From assembly GCA_023423065.1 (NCBI GenBank), contig JAFAGC010000012.1:20512-84511 (forward strand): 64,000 bases of DNA, written 5' to 3'. Shown here piece after piece: positions 19,031 through 28,326 of this stretch. Origin of the DNA: Pseudomonadota bacterium (GTDB lineage: Bacteria > Pseudomonadota > Gammaproteobacteria > Steroidobacterales > Steroidobacteraceae). The position numbers were made by a program, and so were the translations under genes. The notes below the pieces were generated by a model that saw only the letters and a list, made by a program, of their open reading frames with translations, did not search any database and had not been told where the DNA came from. Numbering within the stretch: the stretch's first letter is position 1; the number at the start of each line of letters is the position of its first letter.

Positions 19031-19894
19031 GTGAATACCGCAGTCATCCGGAAATCCCCCATGAACCCGTCCAGGGACGCCGCGTTCAGATGGACCGGCC
19101 GCGTTTTCTACATTGCCGCGCTGGTCGGCCTCGGGATATTCGGCAGCTACATCCTGTTGCGGGCCTTCGGCGTCACGTTCGCGAATTTCCATCAATGGAG
19201 CGGACTGTTTTCGGGGACTCCGTTGGAGCCCTCCGAGTGGGTCGCGAGCATCGGCATCGGCATGCACTACTTCATGGGCGCCGTGCTGGTGCTCGCCTGG
19301 CCGATACTTTTTTCCGCAAAGATCCGCGCGCGCCATCCCCTCGTGCATCGCTGGACCGGCCGCGTCTACGTGACGGCCGGCCTGCTGGCGGGGGTCGGTG
19401 GGCTGTCATTCATCCTCGCGCACCATACCGGCACCTGGGATCACATCGCGTTCGCCATCTGGGGCGCAGTGATGATGCTGAGCGCCGTGATGGCCTACGT
19501 GCACGCTCGCGCGAAGCGATTCGATCTGCACCGCGCGTGGGCCATTCGCCTGTTCGCGATGGTGCTCGGTTCGTGGATCTTCGATCTCGAGTTCCGGGCC
19601 TGGGAAGACCTGGCCGGCGGCGTCGGCATCGGCCAGAACGGAGCTCGCGGGTGGTTCGATTATGCGGTGGCGTATTTCTTCTTCGTGCCCAACCTGCTGG
19701 TCGCGGAGTTCTTCATCCGCAACAAGCACAAGCGGGTGAACTGGGGACGCGCCATGAAATGGTCGGCCCTGGCGGCGACCGTGTTCATCGCGGTCGTGTT
19801 CGTCTACTCGATCGCGGCGGCGAGCGGGACCGAAACCGGGAAGTACGGCCGACACCTGGTCAAGCTGTTCGCAGGCCTGTGGCAAGGTGGATAG
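19031..19894 (+). CDS. DUF2306-type integral membrane protein
   Basis: A 287-residue protein with about seven membrane helices. Diagnostic segments are HPLVHRWTGRVYVTAGLLAG and AKRFDLHRAWAIRLFA, conserved in the DUF2306 family, whose paired His/Arg motifs suggest a haem or quinone-linked membrane role, though no function is established. GTG at 19031 has GAGGA five bases upstream; ATG at 19061 (MNPSRDAAF) is the alternative and lacks a clear ribosome site. The gene is divergent from the winged-helix regulator, a possible target of it. Confidence 0.8.
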   Translation: MNTAVIRKSPMNPSRDAAFRWTGRVFYIAALVGLGIFGSYILLRAFGVTFANFHQWSGLFSGTPLEPSEWVASIGIGMHYFMGAVLVLAWPILFSAKIRARHPLVHRWTGRVYVTAGLLAGVGGLSFILAHHTGTWDHIAFAIWGAVMMLSAVMAYVHARAKRFDLHRAWAIRLFAMVLGSWIFDLEFRAWEDLAGGVGIGQNGARGWFDYAVAYFFFVPNLLVAEFFIRNKHKRVNWGRAMKWSALAATVFIAVVFVYSIAAASGTETGKYGRHLVKLFAGLWQGG

Positions 19895-20004
19895 TCATCC
19901 GGGCGCCCGGCGGCGGCGACATCCCAGAACTGGCATCCCGCGAGAACCTTGCCAAGAGGCGCTTTTATATATGCTACCCACTTTCATAAGCGCGAAGCGG
20001 CAGC

Positions 20005-21030
20005 ATGAACGACGCCTTGATGGATGTGGTGGTTTGCCCGCGACCGGGTTCGCTGATCGTCGAGCAGCGACCGATCCCCGTGCCAGGCCCGGGCGAGGTT
20101 CTCGTGCGCGTGAGACGCGTCGGTGTGTGCGGCACGGACATGCACATCTTTCGCGGAGTCCAGCCGTACCTGTCCTATCCACGCGTGATGGGCCACGAAT
20201 TCTCGGGAGAGGTGGTCGAGTCGCCGGAGGGATCGGCGCTGAAGCCGGGCGACCCGGTGTATGTCGTGCCCTACATTTCCTGCGGCGTATGCGGCGCCTG
20301 TCGCAAGGGCCGTTCGAACTGCTGCACGTCGCTCTCCGTCCTGGGCGTGCACCGCGATGGCGGGCTCGCCCAATACGTTTGCGTGCCTGAAGGATTCGTC
20401 TTCTCGGCCCGCGGAATAACCCTCGAAGAAGCGGCCATGATCGAGTTCCTGGCGATCGGCGCGCACGCCGTGCGCCGTGCGGGCGTCAAGCCGGGTCAAC
20501 GGGTCGTGGTTTCCGGGAGCGGCCCGATCGGGATCGCCTGCGCGCTGTTCTCGAAATTGCGCGGCGGCCAGGTGACCGTGATCGACTCGAGGCCCGAGCG
20601 CCTCGCCTTCTGTCGCGACAAGCTCGGGATTCCGAACGTTCTCGCGCTTTCCGACGATCTCCTCGCGAAATTGGCCTCACTCACGGAGGGCGAGTTGTTC
20701 GACATCGCCTTCGATGCCACCGGCAATCCGCAGGCGATGGAGAACGGCTTCCGGTACATCGCCCACGGTGGCACCTACGTCCTCGTCTCGGTGGTGAGCG
20801 CCGACATCAAGTTCTCCGATCCCGACTTCCACAAGCGGGAAATCACGCTCATGGGCAGCCGCAACGCGACGGCCGAGGATTTCGACCTCGTACTCCAGAG
20901 CATGCGCGCGGGGAAGATTCCCACCGCCGCGCTGCGCACGCATCGTGCGCCGCTGCACGATTTTCCGGCGACGATCGCTCAGTGGTTGAAGCCGGAATCC
21001 GCGGTGATCAAGGCGATGATCGAGTGCTGA
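20005..21030 (+). CDS. Zinc-dependent medium-chain alcohol/polyol dehydrogenase
   Basis: A 341-residue medium-chain dehydrogenase. The catalytic zinc site is visible in VCGTDMH and GHEF, the structural zinc site in CGVCGACRKGRSNC, and the NAD(P) Rossmann motif in VSGSGPIGIA followed by VIDSRPERL. It is most like sugar-acid and polyol dehydrogenases such as L-galactonate or threonine-type enzymes; substrate cannot be fixed. An AT-rich stretch (TTTATATATG at about 19962) lies upstream as a likely promoter. It converges with the small secreted protein gene at 21074. Confidence 0.9.
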   Translation: MNDALMDVVVCPRPGSLIVEQRPIPVPGPGEVLVRVRRVGVCGTDMHIFRGVQPYLSYPRVMGHEFSGEVVESPEGSALKPGDPVYVVPYISCGVCGACRKGRSNCCTSLSVLGVHRDGGLAQYVCVPEGFVFSARGITLEEAAMIEFLAIGAHAVRRAGVKPGQRVVVSGSGPIGIACALFSKLRGGQVTVIDSRPERLAFCRDKLGIPNVLALSDDLLAKLASLTEGELFDIAFDATGNPQAMENGFRYIAHGGTYVLVSVVSADIKFSDPDFHKREITLMGSRNATAEDFDLVLQSMRAGKIPTAALRTHRAPLHDFPATIAQWLKPESAVIKAMIEC

Positions 21031-21073
21031 GCGGCCGGGGCGCGGGCGGCTAACCACTCAGGCCGCCGCGCGC

Positions 21074-21610
21074 TCACTGCGCGGTCGTGAAGCGGATCTC
21101 GTCCGCGGCGAGGAATTCGCCGTTGCGTGGCCCGCTGAAGCGGATGGCCGCGATTCGCGGCGCCTTCACGTTGAGCGTCAGGAACGGGATGGGATCGCCC
21201 GGAGCATTGCGGCCCGGCACGGCGTCGACCGATGCCTGGTCGACGACCGCGCCATTCTCGTCGAGCGCCTCGAGCAGCGCCGGACAGCCGGTCGAGCCCC
21301 AGAACACGACCGTCACGGACGACGCGTTCTTCGGAAATTTCGCGACCACCGGGATCGCCTGCTCGGTCGCCATCGCGTTCAGGATGCCCTTGCGGTTCGT
21401 GTCGATGTGCGGAAAGAACATCACTCGCCCGACCGCCTTGCTCCTGGTGGGCGGACCGGCCAGCTCGAAGGTGACGCCCTTCTCCGTCCACTTCGGCACG
21501 GGCTTGCCGATTTCGGTCTGCTCGAAGTCGATCGCGATCTCCTCCGCGTACGCAGCGGAAGCGGCGCCGATCAGCAGCACGAGCCATGGAATCGCGATGC
21601 GGCGTTTCAT
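21074..21610 (-). CDS. Small secreted beta-rich protein
   Basis: A 178-residue protein with a signal peptide (about 1-22, ASAAYAEE) and a beta-sandwich-like body rich in short strands (VTVVFWGSTGCPALLEALDE). It resembles the galactose-binding-like periplasmic domains in outline but no binding residues are assigned. Its ATG overlaps the TGA of the DUF1552 gene by four bases, so it is the third gene of a translationally coupled operon with the DUF1592 and DUF1552 proteins, and probably works with them outside the cytoplasm. Confidence 0.75.
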   Translation of the reverse strand: MKRRIAIPWLVLLIGAASAAYAEEIAIDFEQTEIGKPVPKWTEKGVTFELAGPPTRSKAVGRVMFFPHIDTNRKGILNAMATEQAIPVVAKFPKNASSVTVVFWGSTGCPALLEALDENGAVVDQASVDAVPGRNAPGDPIPFLTLNVKAPRIAAIRFSGPRNGEFLAADEIRFTTAQ

Positions 21611-22929
21611 GCCATCTCGAGCCCGCGCATCGTGCCGGTCGACGAGGCGAACTTCTCCTCTTCGAGACCCAGGCGCTGAAGCATCGAAACGAACAGGTTC
21701 GGAAGTGGATAGTTCTGCGCCCGGTCGAACGCGAGATGCTGGCCATGGCGGAATCCGCCGCCCGCGAACAGCGTGGGTAGATTGACCGTCGAGTGCGCAT
21801 TGGCGTCGCCGAGGTTCGAACCGTAGAGGATCATCGTGCGATCCAGCAGCGTCTCGCCGCCCTCGTTCACGGCCTTCAGTTCGCCGAACAGCTTCGCGAG
21901 CAGCTTCATGTGCCACTCGTCCAGCACCTTGAGCTGGCCGAGCTTGTCGTCGGCTTTCCCGTGGTGAGAAAGGTTGTGATAGCTGTCGGTGATGGTCTCG
22001 CCGGGCAGCGTGATGACCGGCGTCGCGACGCTGTTCAACATGAGCGTGACCGCGCGCGTGGAGTCGGTTTCGAACGCCAGGCGCGTGAGGTCGTACATGG
22101 CCTTCACCTTGTCCATGTACTGCGCGGCATTGCCGATCTCCGCCGGCGCGGCGGCCTTGACCACGGGCTTGGGTTTGCGCTCCCACTCGCGCGATTCCTG
22201 CAGCCGGTGCTCGAGGTCGCGCACGCTCGTGAAGTACTGTTCGAGCCGGCTGCGATCGCGCGCGCCGACGTCCCGCTGCAGCACCTTCGCCTGCTCCGCC
22301 ACCGTGTCGAGGATGCTGCGCCCGGTGTCGAGCTTGTGTACCTGCGCTTCGATCTGCTCGGGCGTGCCCTGCAGGAAGAGCTGGTTGAAGACATCGACCG
22401 CGCTCTCTTCGGGCGGAATCGCGACGCCTGCGCCGGTCCACGAAAGGCCGCGGACCGCGCCATTGACCGAGAGCGTGAGCGACGGGAAACGCGTCAACGT
22501 GCCGATGCGTTCGGCGACGAATTGATCGAGCGAGATCGTATTCCGGAAGGAGCTGCTCGCCGGGTGCGGCGCGGCGGTCAGGAAAGCGATGTCCGCCGGG
22601 TGGCCGCCATCGACGTTCGGGTGCGAGACGCCGCTGATCACCGTGAAGTCGTTGCGGTGCGCCTCGAGTAGTTTGAGCAGCGGCGACAGCTCGTAGTCGC
22701 GGCCCGTGCTCGTCGGGAAGAACAGGTCCGGTCGCAGGCCGAGGTTGTTGCAGATGCCGAACATGCGGCGCGGTGTGGCGTCGCGCGTCGCGGTCGCGGC
22801 GCGCACGACACGCGGATGCATCGCATCGAGGAACGGCAGCGCCATCGCGACGCCCGTGCCCTGCAGGAAACGGCGACGCGACAGCGCGGGACGCGTGGCC
22901 ATGAAGGGAGCGCGGAATTTCCGGGTCAT
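21607..22929 (-). CDS. DUF1552 family Tat-exported protein
   Basis: A 440-residue protein with a twin-arginine signal (SRRRFLQGTGVAMALPFLDA, about 17-36). The body matches DUF1552: PRRMFGICNNLGLRPDLFFP, VISGVSHPNVDGGHPADIAF, and MILYGSNLGDANAHSTVNLP, an alkaline-phosphatase/sulfatase-like arrangement with His and Asp residues that may bind metal. Family function is unknown, but it is nearly always beside a DUF1592-type protein, as here, 22 bases downstream. Tat export implies that it folds with a cofactor before translocation. Confidence 0.9.
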   Translation of the reverse strand: MTRKFRAPFMATRPALSRRRFLQGTGVAMALPFLDAMHPRVVRAATATRDATPRRMFGICNNLGLRPDLFFPTSTGRDYELSPLLKLLEAHRNDFTVISGVSHPNVDGGHPADIAFLTAAPHPASSSFRNTISLDQFVAERIGTLTRFPSLTLSVNGAVRGLSWTGAGVAIPPEESAVDVFNQLFLQGTPEQIEAQVHKLDTGRSILDTVAEQAKVLQRDVGARDRSRLEQYFTSVRDLEHRLQESREWERKPKPVVKAAAPAEIGNAAQYMDKVKAMYDLTRLAFETDSTRAVTLMLNSVATPVITLPGETITDSYHNLSHHGKADDKLGQLKVLDEWHMKLLAKLFGELKAVNEGGETLLDRTMILYGSNLGDANAHSTVNLPTLFAGGGFRHGQHLAFDRAQNYPLPNLFVSMLQRLGLEEEKFASSTGTMRGLEMA

Positions 22930-22951
22930 CTGGGGTCTGCTCCGTTCGGCG

Positions 22952-25714
22952 TCACTTGGACTGGAACAATTCGCTGTGGACGATTTCCTCGACGAGCGTG
23001 CGCACGCCGTACTGGCGCGTGCTGGCGCGTTCGAGGATCCGCTCGAGCTCGTCGCGATCGGTGAAACGCACCGGCGCGCCGGTCCCGTAGACGATCAGCT
23101 GCTTCGCGAGATTGCGCGCGATCGACTTTTCGTCGCTCGCGATGAGGCGCTTGAACTCGCTGATGTCGCGGAACTCGCGCCCGTCGGGCAGTTCGCCGGA
23201 CGCGTCGACCGGCAGTCCGTAGTGGAACGCGAAGGCCTGGCCGTTCAGGCCGAAGCCGGAAACAGGCTTCACGTTGTCGGCGACCGCGCGGTAACGGTCG
23301 CGGCGCGCGCCCATCACGTCGAAACTTTCGAGCGCGAACCCCGGCGGATCCATCTTGATGTGGCACGACGCGCAGCTCGGATGCTCGCGATGTTTGGCGA
23401 GCTGCTGACGGATCGTCACCGCGCCGCGGATGTCCGGCTCGACGGCCTTCACGTTCGGCGGCGGCGGGCGCGTCTCGATGCCGAAGATGCGCTCGGTGAT
23501 CCAGTGGCCGCGCAGCACCGGCGAGGTCGTCGTGCCGTTCGCGGTGACCTTGAGCACGCTCGCCATCGTCATCAGACCACCGCGCTCGCTGCCTTGCGGC
23601 AGCGCGACGCGGCGCATCTTCGCCCCCACGACGTCGGGAATGCCGTAGTGCCGCGCGAGACGCTCGTTCAGGAAGGTGAAATCCGAGGCCACGACGTTGC
23701 GCGCCGGCAGATCCGCGCGCAGCAGTTCGGCGAAGAACAGCTGCGTCTCTTCCAGCGCGGCGGTCTTGAGCGGCTCGTCGAGTTCGTAGTCGTTGTAGAT
23801 GGTCGCCGACGGCGACGTGTCGTCGATCTTGCGCAGGTCGAGCCAGTAGTCGGTGAACGCGTCGACGAAGCGGCGCGACCTGGGATCCGCGAGCAGCCGC
23901 GCGGTCTCGGCGCGCAGCACCTCGGGCTTGCGCAACTCGCCGCGCGCCGCGCGGGCGCGCAGCGCGGTGTCGGGCGTGGAGTTCCAGAGGAACAGCGACA
24001 GGCGCGTCGCGAGTGCCCAGTCGTCGAGCTTGCCGGGCTTTTCATCGACGTATACGTAGCCGGGCGACACCAGCACGCCCGTGTAGGCGGTGAGCATCGA
24101 GCGCGCGAAGCCCGAGCCCAGTGCGAACTCGCGCTCGAACAACCCGAGGAACCGTTGCACTTCGGACTCGACGACCGGGCGCCGGTAAGCAGCTTCGACG
24201 AACTTGCGCAGCAACCGCTCGGCGTCGCGCCGCGGCGCCTTCGAGACCACTTCGACATTCACGTTGACGACGGGACTGCGCAGGAACCCGAACGGACCCG
24301 CGAAGGAAGTCGCCCCGCCCACCGGCGGTGGTTTGTACGGCTCCACCCTCTCGAGCGGCACGCCGCCTTTTTCGCCTTCGCCGAGCTTGCGCATCGGCAG
24401 GTCGCCGAACAGTAGTTTGTAACCGCTGGTGGCGCGTTCGTCGTCGAGCGGTCCCGTGATTTCCAGCCACTGCACCGCGTAGCCGGGCATGCCTTCTTTC
24501 GTCGCCAGCGGATTGACGTATTGCTCGTCGGTGCCGTTCACGCGCGTGCGGAACAGGCGCATTCCATCGGACTGGAGGGTCTCGCCACCCGCGAGCTGCG
24601 CTTCAATTTCGCCGACGGTCGGATCCGGCGTGAAGTCCATGACGCCGACGGGGCGCGTCTGGCCCGAGCTGCGCGCGTAGATGCCCATGGGCTCGTTGTC
24701 GCGGCCACGCCAGATCTCGTCCGCATTGGGCCGATGCCAGACGGGCAGCCAGTACACAGGCGCCTTCTCGTCGCCCTGCCCCTCGTAGAACCAGCGGCCG
24801 ATTCCACCGCCACTCACCCAGATCGAATAACCCTTGAGCCGGATGCGATAACGTCCCGCGACCGGCGCGTTGAATCCCCAGCCGTACTGGCCCGCGTCGC
24901 TGAAGATGCTGGCCACCTTGCCTACCGCCTCGCGCTCGCGCGTCTCGGGGCTCGAGTTCGGCGCACGCCCCGCGCGGACGTCGGGCTGCGCATGCGAGTC
25001 GAGCACCGGGAACACGAGCCGGTCCGGCAGCGTGCCGTTCTCGCGCGGCATGTAGAAGCGCGGACCGATGGCGTCGCGCGCGTAGATGCGCCGCGTCTCG
25101 GGCTTCGGCCGTTCGAACGCCGCCGACATCGCCTGGCGCATCGCATAGTCCGCCGCGGTCAGGTAACGCTCCATCTGCACGAAGGAGACGTCGAGAGCCT
25201 CGCCGCTCTTGTTGAAGCGGTGCGCTTCGCCATCGTGCGGTAGTTTGTCCCTGACCTGCGCCCAGGGGACGTTCAGCAGGTCGCGCAGCGCGTTTTCGTA
25301 TTCGTAACGGTTGAGCCGGCGCTGCATGGCGCGGCCCTCGCGCGCGGTGATGTCCTTCTCGAAGTTCGCCAGCGGGGTCGCGACGGTCTGCGTGAACGCG
25401 GCGACCTCCGCTTGTGTCGGTCGCTTCTCGCGTTTCTTCGGCGGCATTTCTCCGGCGGCGATCCGGTCGAGCATCCTCACCCAGGTGGCGAAGTTGTCGT
25501 GGTTCGCGGGCTCGAAATCCAGGAGGCTCAGGTCGAGTCCGCCATTGGCGTCTTCAAAGTGGCATTCGCCGCAATAGCGGTCGATGAATGCGGCCGACTC
25601 TTCTTTTACGTCGGCCTGCGCGACACCACACAGCAGGGTCGCGGCGACGAGGACGCGCAGTGCGCCCCCGGGCGAAAAGCGATGTAGGCGAATGCCGGGC
25701 ACGGCGTCGACCAT
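22952..25714 (-). CDS. DUF1592-type multidomain protein with c-type haem motifs
   Basis: A 920-residue exported protein. After a signal peptide (ending GVAQAD, about 35) a cytochrome-c-like motif CGECH occurs near residue 49 with a MPPKKR segment after it. The domain order DUF1587, DUF1595, DUF1592, DUF1588, DUF1585 follows, with a second CxxCH (CASCH) near residue 785 in DUF1588. Such proteins, first noted in Planctomycetes, are predicted extracytoplasmic oxidoreductases or polysaccharide-acting proteins; the substrate is unknown. It heads the operon with the DUF1552 and small secreted genes. Confidence 0.9.
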   Translation of the reverse strand: MVDAVPGIRLHRFSPGGALRVLVAATLLCGVAQADVKEESAAFIDRYCGECHFEDANGGLDLSLLDFEPANHDNFATWVRMLDRIAAGEMPPKKREKRPTQAEVAAFTQTVATPLANFEKDITAREGRAMQRRLNRYEYENALRDLLNVPWAQVRDKLPHDGEAHRFNKSGEALDVSFVQMERYLTAADYAMRQAMSAAFERPKPETRRIYARDAIGPRFYMPRENGTLPDRLVFPVLDSHAQPDVRAGRAPNSSPETREREAVGKVASIFSDAGQYGWGFNAPVAGRYRIRLKGYSIWVSGGGIGRWFYEGQGDEKAPVYWLPVWHRPNADEIWRGRDNEPMGIYARSSGQTRPVGVMDFTPDPTVGEIEAQLAGGETLQSDGMRLFRTRVNGTDEQYVNPLATKEGMPGYAVQWLEITGPLDDERATSGYKLLFGDLPMRKLGEGEKGGVPLERVEPYKPPPVGGATSFAGPFGFLRSPVVNVNVEVVSKAPRRDAERLLRKFVEAAYRRPVVESEVQRFLGLFEREFALGSGFARSMLTAYTGVLVSPGYVYVDEKPGKLDDWALATRLSLFLWNSTPDTALRARAARGELRKPEVLRAETARLLADPRSRRFVDAFTDYWLDLRKIDDTSPSATIYNDYELDEPLKTAALEETQLFFAELLRADLPARNVVASDFTFLNERLARHYGIPDVVGAKMRRVALPQGSERGGLMTMASVLKVTANGTTTSPVLRGHWITERIFGIETRPPPPNVKAVEPDIRGAVTIRQQLAKHREHPSCASCHIKMDPPGFALESFDVMGARRDRYRAVADNVKPVSGFGLNGQAFAFHYGLPVDASGELPDGREFRDISEFKRLIASDEKSIARNLAKQLIVYGTGAPVRFTDRDELERILERASTRQYGVRTLVEEIVHSELFQSK

Positions 25715-25841
25715 ACCAAATGGGCCGGACGGGACCCATGCCTATCGATCTGGCGACCGATGCCATAAGCGGCAATCCCCGGATCCGCGATAGAGGAAAC
25801 CCCGGGGTTGGACGTCCTTATCCGCTCGTCCGCGGAATTTC

Positions 25842-26540
25842 CTAGTTGCGCGCGGCGCCGTACAGGGTATGGATGCCCTTGTCGTAGGCCGTTACCCACT
25901 CGCCGATCGAATTCTGGTCGACGACGACCGAACCCATCGCGCCCAAGGTCTTGTCGCCGATCGAGTCCGCGCGGTCCGAGAAGACCTTCTTGCCGTCGGC
26001 GCTGTAGATGCTGACGACGTTCTTGGCGAGCGCCTTGCTCGTCGGAACGAAGCGGCCCGTGGCCACGGCCCATTCCGAGTAGGCGATCAGGATGTAGTCC
26101 GCGCCGGCGATCCGCGCGAGCTTCTGCGCCACGTCCTTGTCGACCTCGGCCTTGATCAACTGTTTGCGGTCCTTGGAGAACAGCGGCATGGTCTTGCCGT
26201 CGAACACGGGCAGACCCACCTCCCGGCGTTCGCCCGCCATCATCTGGAACTCGTCCTTGGCGGCGAAGTTTCCGGCACTAACTACCGTCCAGTCCTTCGC
26301 GAGCAGCGTTTCGATGTCGACGACCATCTTGTTGAGCTGGGCACCCATGAGCTCGGAGGAATTCGCGTTGTTCCAGCCCTGCAGCGAGTTGCCGTAGTTG
26401 TTGGCCGATACGGAGACGACCGCGATCGACTTGCCCTTGTTCTGCAGTCCCAGCGAACCGATGGTGCCGCCCGCGACGGCGGCGGACGTGGCGAAGAGCA
26501 GAACGGTCAGCACGGCGAAGGAATGGCGGATCTGGCGCAT
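25842..26540 (-). CDS. Periplasmic protein of unknown function
   Basis: A 232-residue protein with a signal peptide (LTVLLFATSAAVAGG, about 1-24). The mature part alternates strands and helices (KSIAVVSVSANNYG, DWTVVSAGNF, VAQKLARIAGADYILIAYSE), a layout like CsgG/LpoB/FlgO-type periplasmic domains, but the match is loose. The start at 26540 gives a proper signal peptide; the frame is open further upstream without support. It is transcribed away from the phosphorylase gene and has no operon partner. About 300 bases separate the two divergent genes. Confidence 0.65.
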   Translation of the reverse strand: MRQIRHSFAVLTVLLFATSAAVAGGTIGSLGLQNKGKSIAVVSVSANNYGNSLQGWNNANSSELMGAQLNKMVVDIETLLAKDWTVVSAGNFAAKDEFQMMAGERREVGLPVFDGKTMPLFSKDRKQLIKAEVDKDVAQKLARIAGADYILIAYSEWAVATGRFVPTSKALAKNVVSIYSADGKKVFSDRADSIGDKTLGAMGSVVVDQNSIGEWVTAYDKGIHTLYGAARN

Positions 26541-26838
26541 GTTCGATTCCCTGAATGGCGACGAGAAAAATGGCTGCCGGGAAGGATACTCAGGCCGACA
26601 TCGGGGTAGTTTGACCTGGTTCTCATTCCGTCCCGCGATACCGCCCTGGCCCGCGCTGCGGGCCCGGTCTCTGGCAGGCAGGCACGCCGACCGGCCCTGG
26701 TGGCGCGGAAGCCGGAGCGCCATGCCCAGCGAATCCTCCCGAGGGGGTCATGATGACCATCAGGTAATCTACTCATGTGCCGCGCGCAGGCAGGATGAAA
26801 CACTCACGCATTTGAGTACGCACGATCCCGACAGCCAG

Positions 26839-28326
26839 ATGACGCTCGTCAGGGCGGGCATCGACACCCACCACGAGCTGGTGGTGTTCATGCGCGCCGA
26901 CTGCCCGATCTGCAGGTCCGAGGGCTTCGATGCCCAGGGTCGCGTGTGGGTGGAAATCGGCGATCGCAGGATCGTCGCGACGCTGCTGGTCGTCACCGGC
27001 AGCGATCTGCTCGCGACCGGCCAGGCGGCGCTCTCGGAGTCCGCATGGCGCACGCTGCGGCCGCAGCCGGGCGAACGCGCGACATTCCGGCACGCGGATT
27101 CTCCGCAGTCGGCGCACTCGATCCGCGCCAAGGTCTACGGCCACGCGCTCGGGCGCGAGCAGTACGCCGAGATCATGCGCGACGCCGTGTCGGGAACCTT
27201 GTCCGACGTGGAGCTCGCGTCGTTCCTGACGGCGTGTTCGAGCCACGCGATGGATGACGGCGAGATCACGGCGTTGACGCTCGCGATGACCGATGCCGGC
27301 CAGCGCCTTCAATGGCGCAACGGCCCGATCCTCGACAAACACTGTGTCGGCGGTCTCGCGGGTAATCGAACTACTCCAATCGTCGTTGCGATCGTCGCCG
27401 CGTGCGGCGGAACGATTCCGAAGACCTCGTCGCGCGCGATCACCTCCCCGGCCGGCACGGCCGACACGATGGAAACGCTGGCGCCGGTCGAGCTGTCGCT
27501 CGCCGTGATGCGCCGCGTGGTCGAGCGCGAAGGCGGATGCGTGGTGTGGGGCGGCTCGGTGGGCCTGAGTCCCGCCGACGACGTGCTGATCCGCGTGGCG
27601 CGCGTGCTCGACTTCGACAGCACCGCGCAGCTCGTCGCGAGCGTGTTGTCGAAGAAACTTTCGGCCGGGTCGACGCATGTGCTGCTCGATCTGCCGGTCG
27701 GGCCGACGGCAAAGGTCCGCTCGACGCCGGCCGCGGAATCGCTCGGCAGGAGTCTGGTCGCGGTCGCCGACGCCGTTGGATTGAAGGTGCGGCTGCACGT
27801 ATCGGACGGCACGCAACCGGTCGGGCGCGGCATCGGTCCCGCGCTCGAGGCGCGCGATCTGCTCGCCGTGCTCGAATGCCGCGACGACGCCCCGCTCGAC
27901 CTGCGGGACCGCGCGCTGGATCTCGCCGGCGCGGTGCTGGAGCTCGGCGGCACACCCATCGGCGAAGGCCGCGAGCGCGCGCGGCGCGCGCTCGACAACG
28001 GCGATGCGCTTCGCAAGTTCGAAGCGATCTGCGAGGCGCAAGGTGGCCGGCGCGTGCCGCCGATCGCGGCCTTCCAGCAGACTTTCGTCGCCGAGCGCGA
28101 AGGAATCGTCCGCGCTCTCGACAACCGCGTGCTTTCGAAACTCGCGAAACTCGCCGGCGCACCGGGCAGCGCCGCGGCCGGCATCGATCTGCACGTGCGC
28201 GCCGGCGATCGCGTCTCGCGCGGGCAGCCTCTCATGACACTGCACGCCACGACTCCGGGCGAACTCGAGTACGCGATGTCCTATCTACGCCATCACGGCA
28301 GCGGTATCGAGACGGGTTCAGCGTGA
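26839..28326 (+). CDS. Thymidine phosphorylase family protein (AMP phosphorylase-like)
   Basis: A 495-residue protein. An N-terminal domain of about 85 residues (VRAGIDTHHELVVFMRADCP) precedes the helical and alpha/beta phosphorylase domains; the phosphate/pyrimidine motif is in SSRAITSPAGTADTMETL with LDKHCVGGLAGNR before it. The extra N-terminal domain and SSRAITSPAGTAD are shared with archaeal AMP phosphorylase, which releases base from AMP to give ribose-1,5-bisphosphate, rather than with short bacterial DeoA. Its stop overlaps the GTG of a PRPP synthetase by four bases, so phosphorylated ribose chemistry is plausible. An in-frame TTG about 27 bases upstream is an alternative start. Confidence 0.85.
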   Translation: MTLVRAGIDTHHELVVFMRADCPICRSEGFDAQGRVWVEIGDRRIVATLLVVTGSDLLATGQAALSESAWRTLRPQPGERATFRHADSPQSAHSIRAKVYGHALGREQYAEIMRDAVSGTLSDVELASFLTACSSHAMDDGEITALTLAMTDAGQRLQWRNGPILDKHCVGGLAGNRTTPIVVAIVAACGGTIPKTSSRAITSPAGTADTMETLAPVELSLAVMRRVVEREGGCVVWGGSVGLSPADDVLIRVARVLDFDSTAQLVASVLSKKLSAGSTHVLLDLPVGPTAKVRSTPAAESLGRSLVAVADAVGLKVRLHVSDGTQPVGRGIGPALEARDLLAVLECRDDAPLDLRDRALDLAGAVLELGGTPIGEGRERARRALDNGDALRKFEAICEAQGGRRVPPIAAFQQTFVAEREGIVRALDNRVLSKLAKLAGAPGSAAAGIDLHVRAGDRVSRGQPLMTLHATTPGELEYAMSYLRHHGSGIETGSA

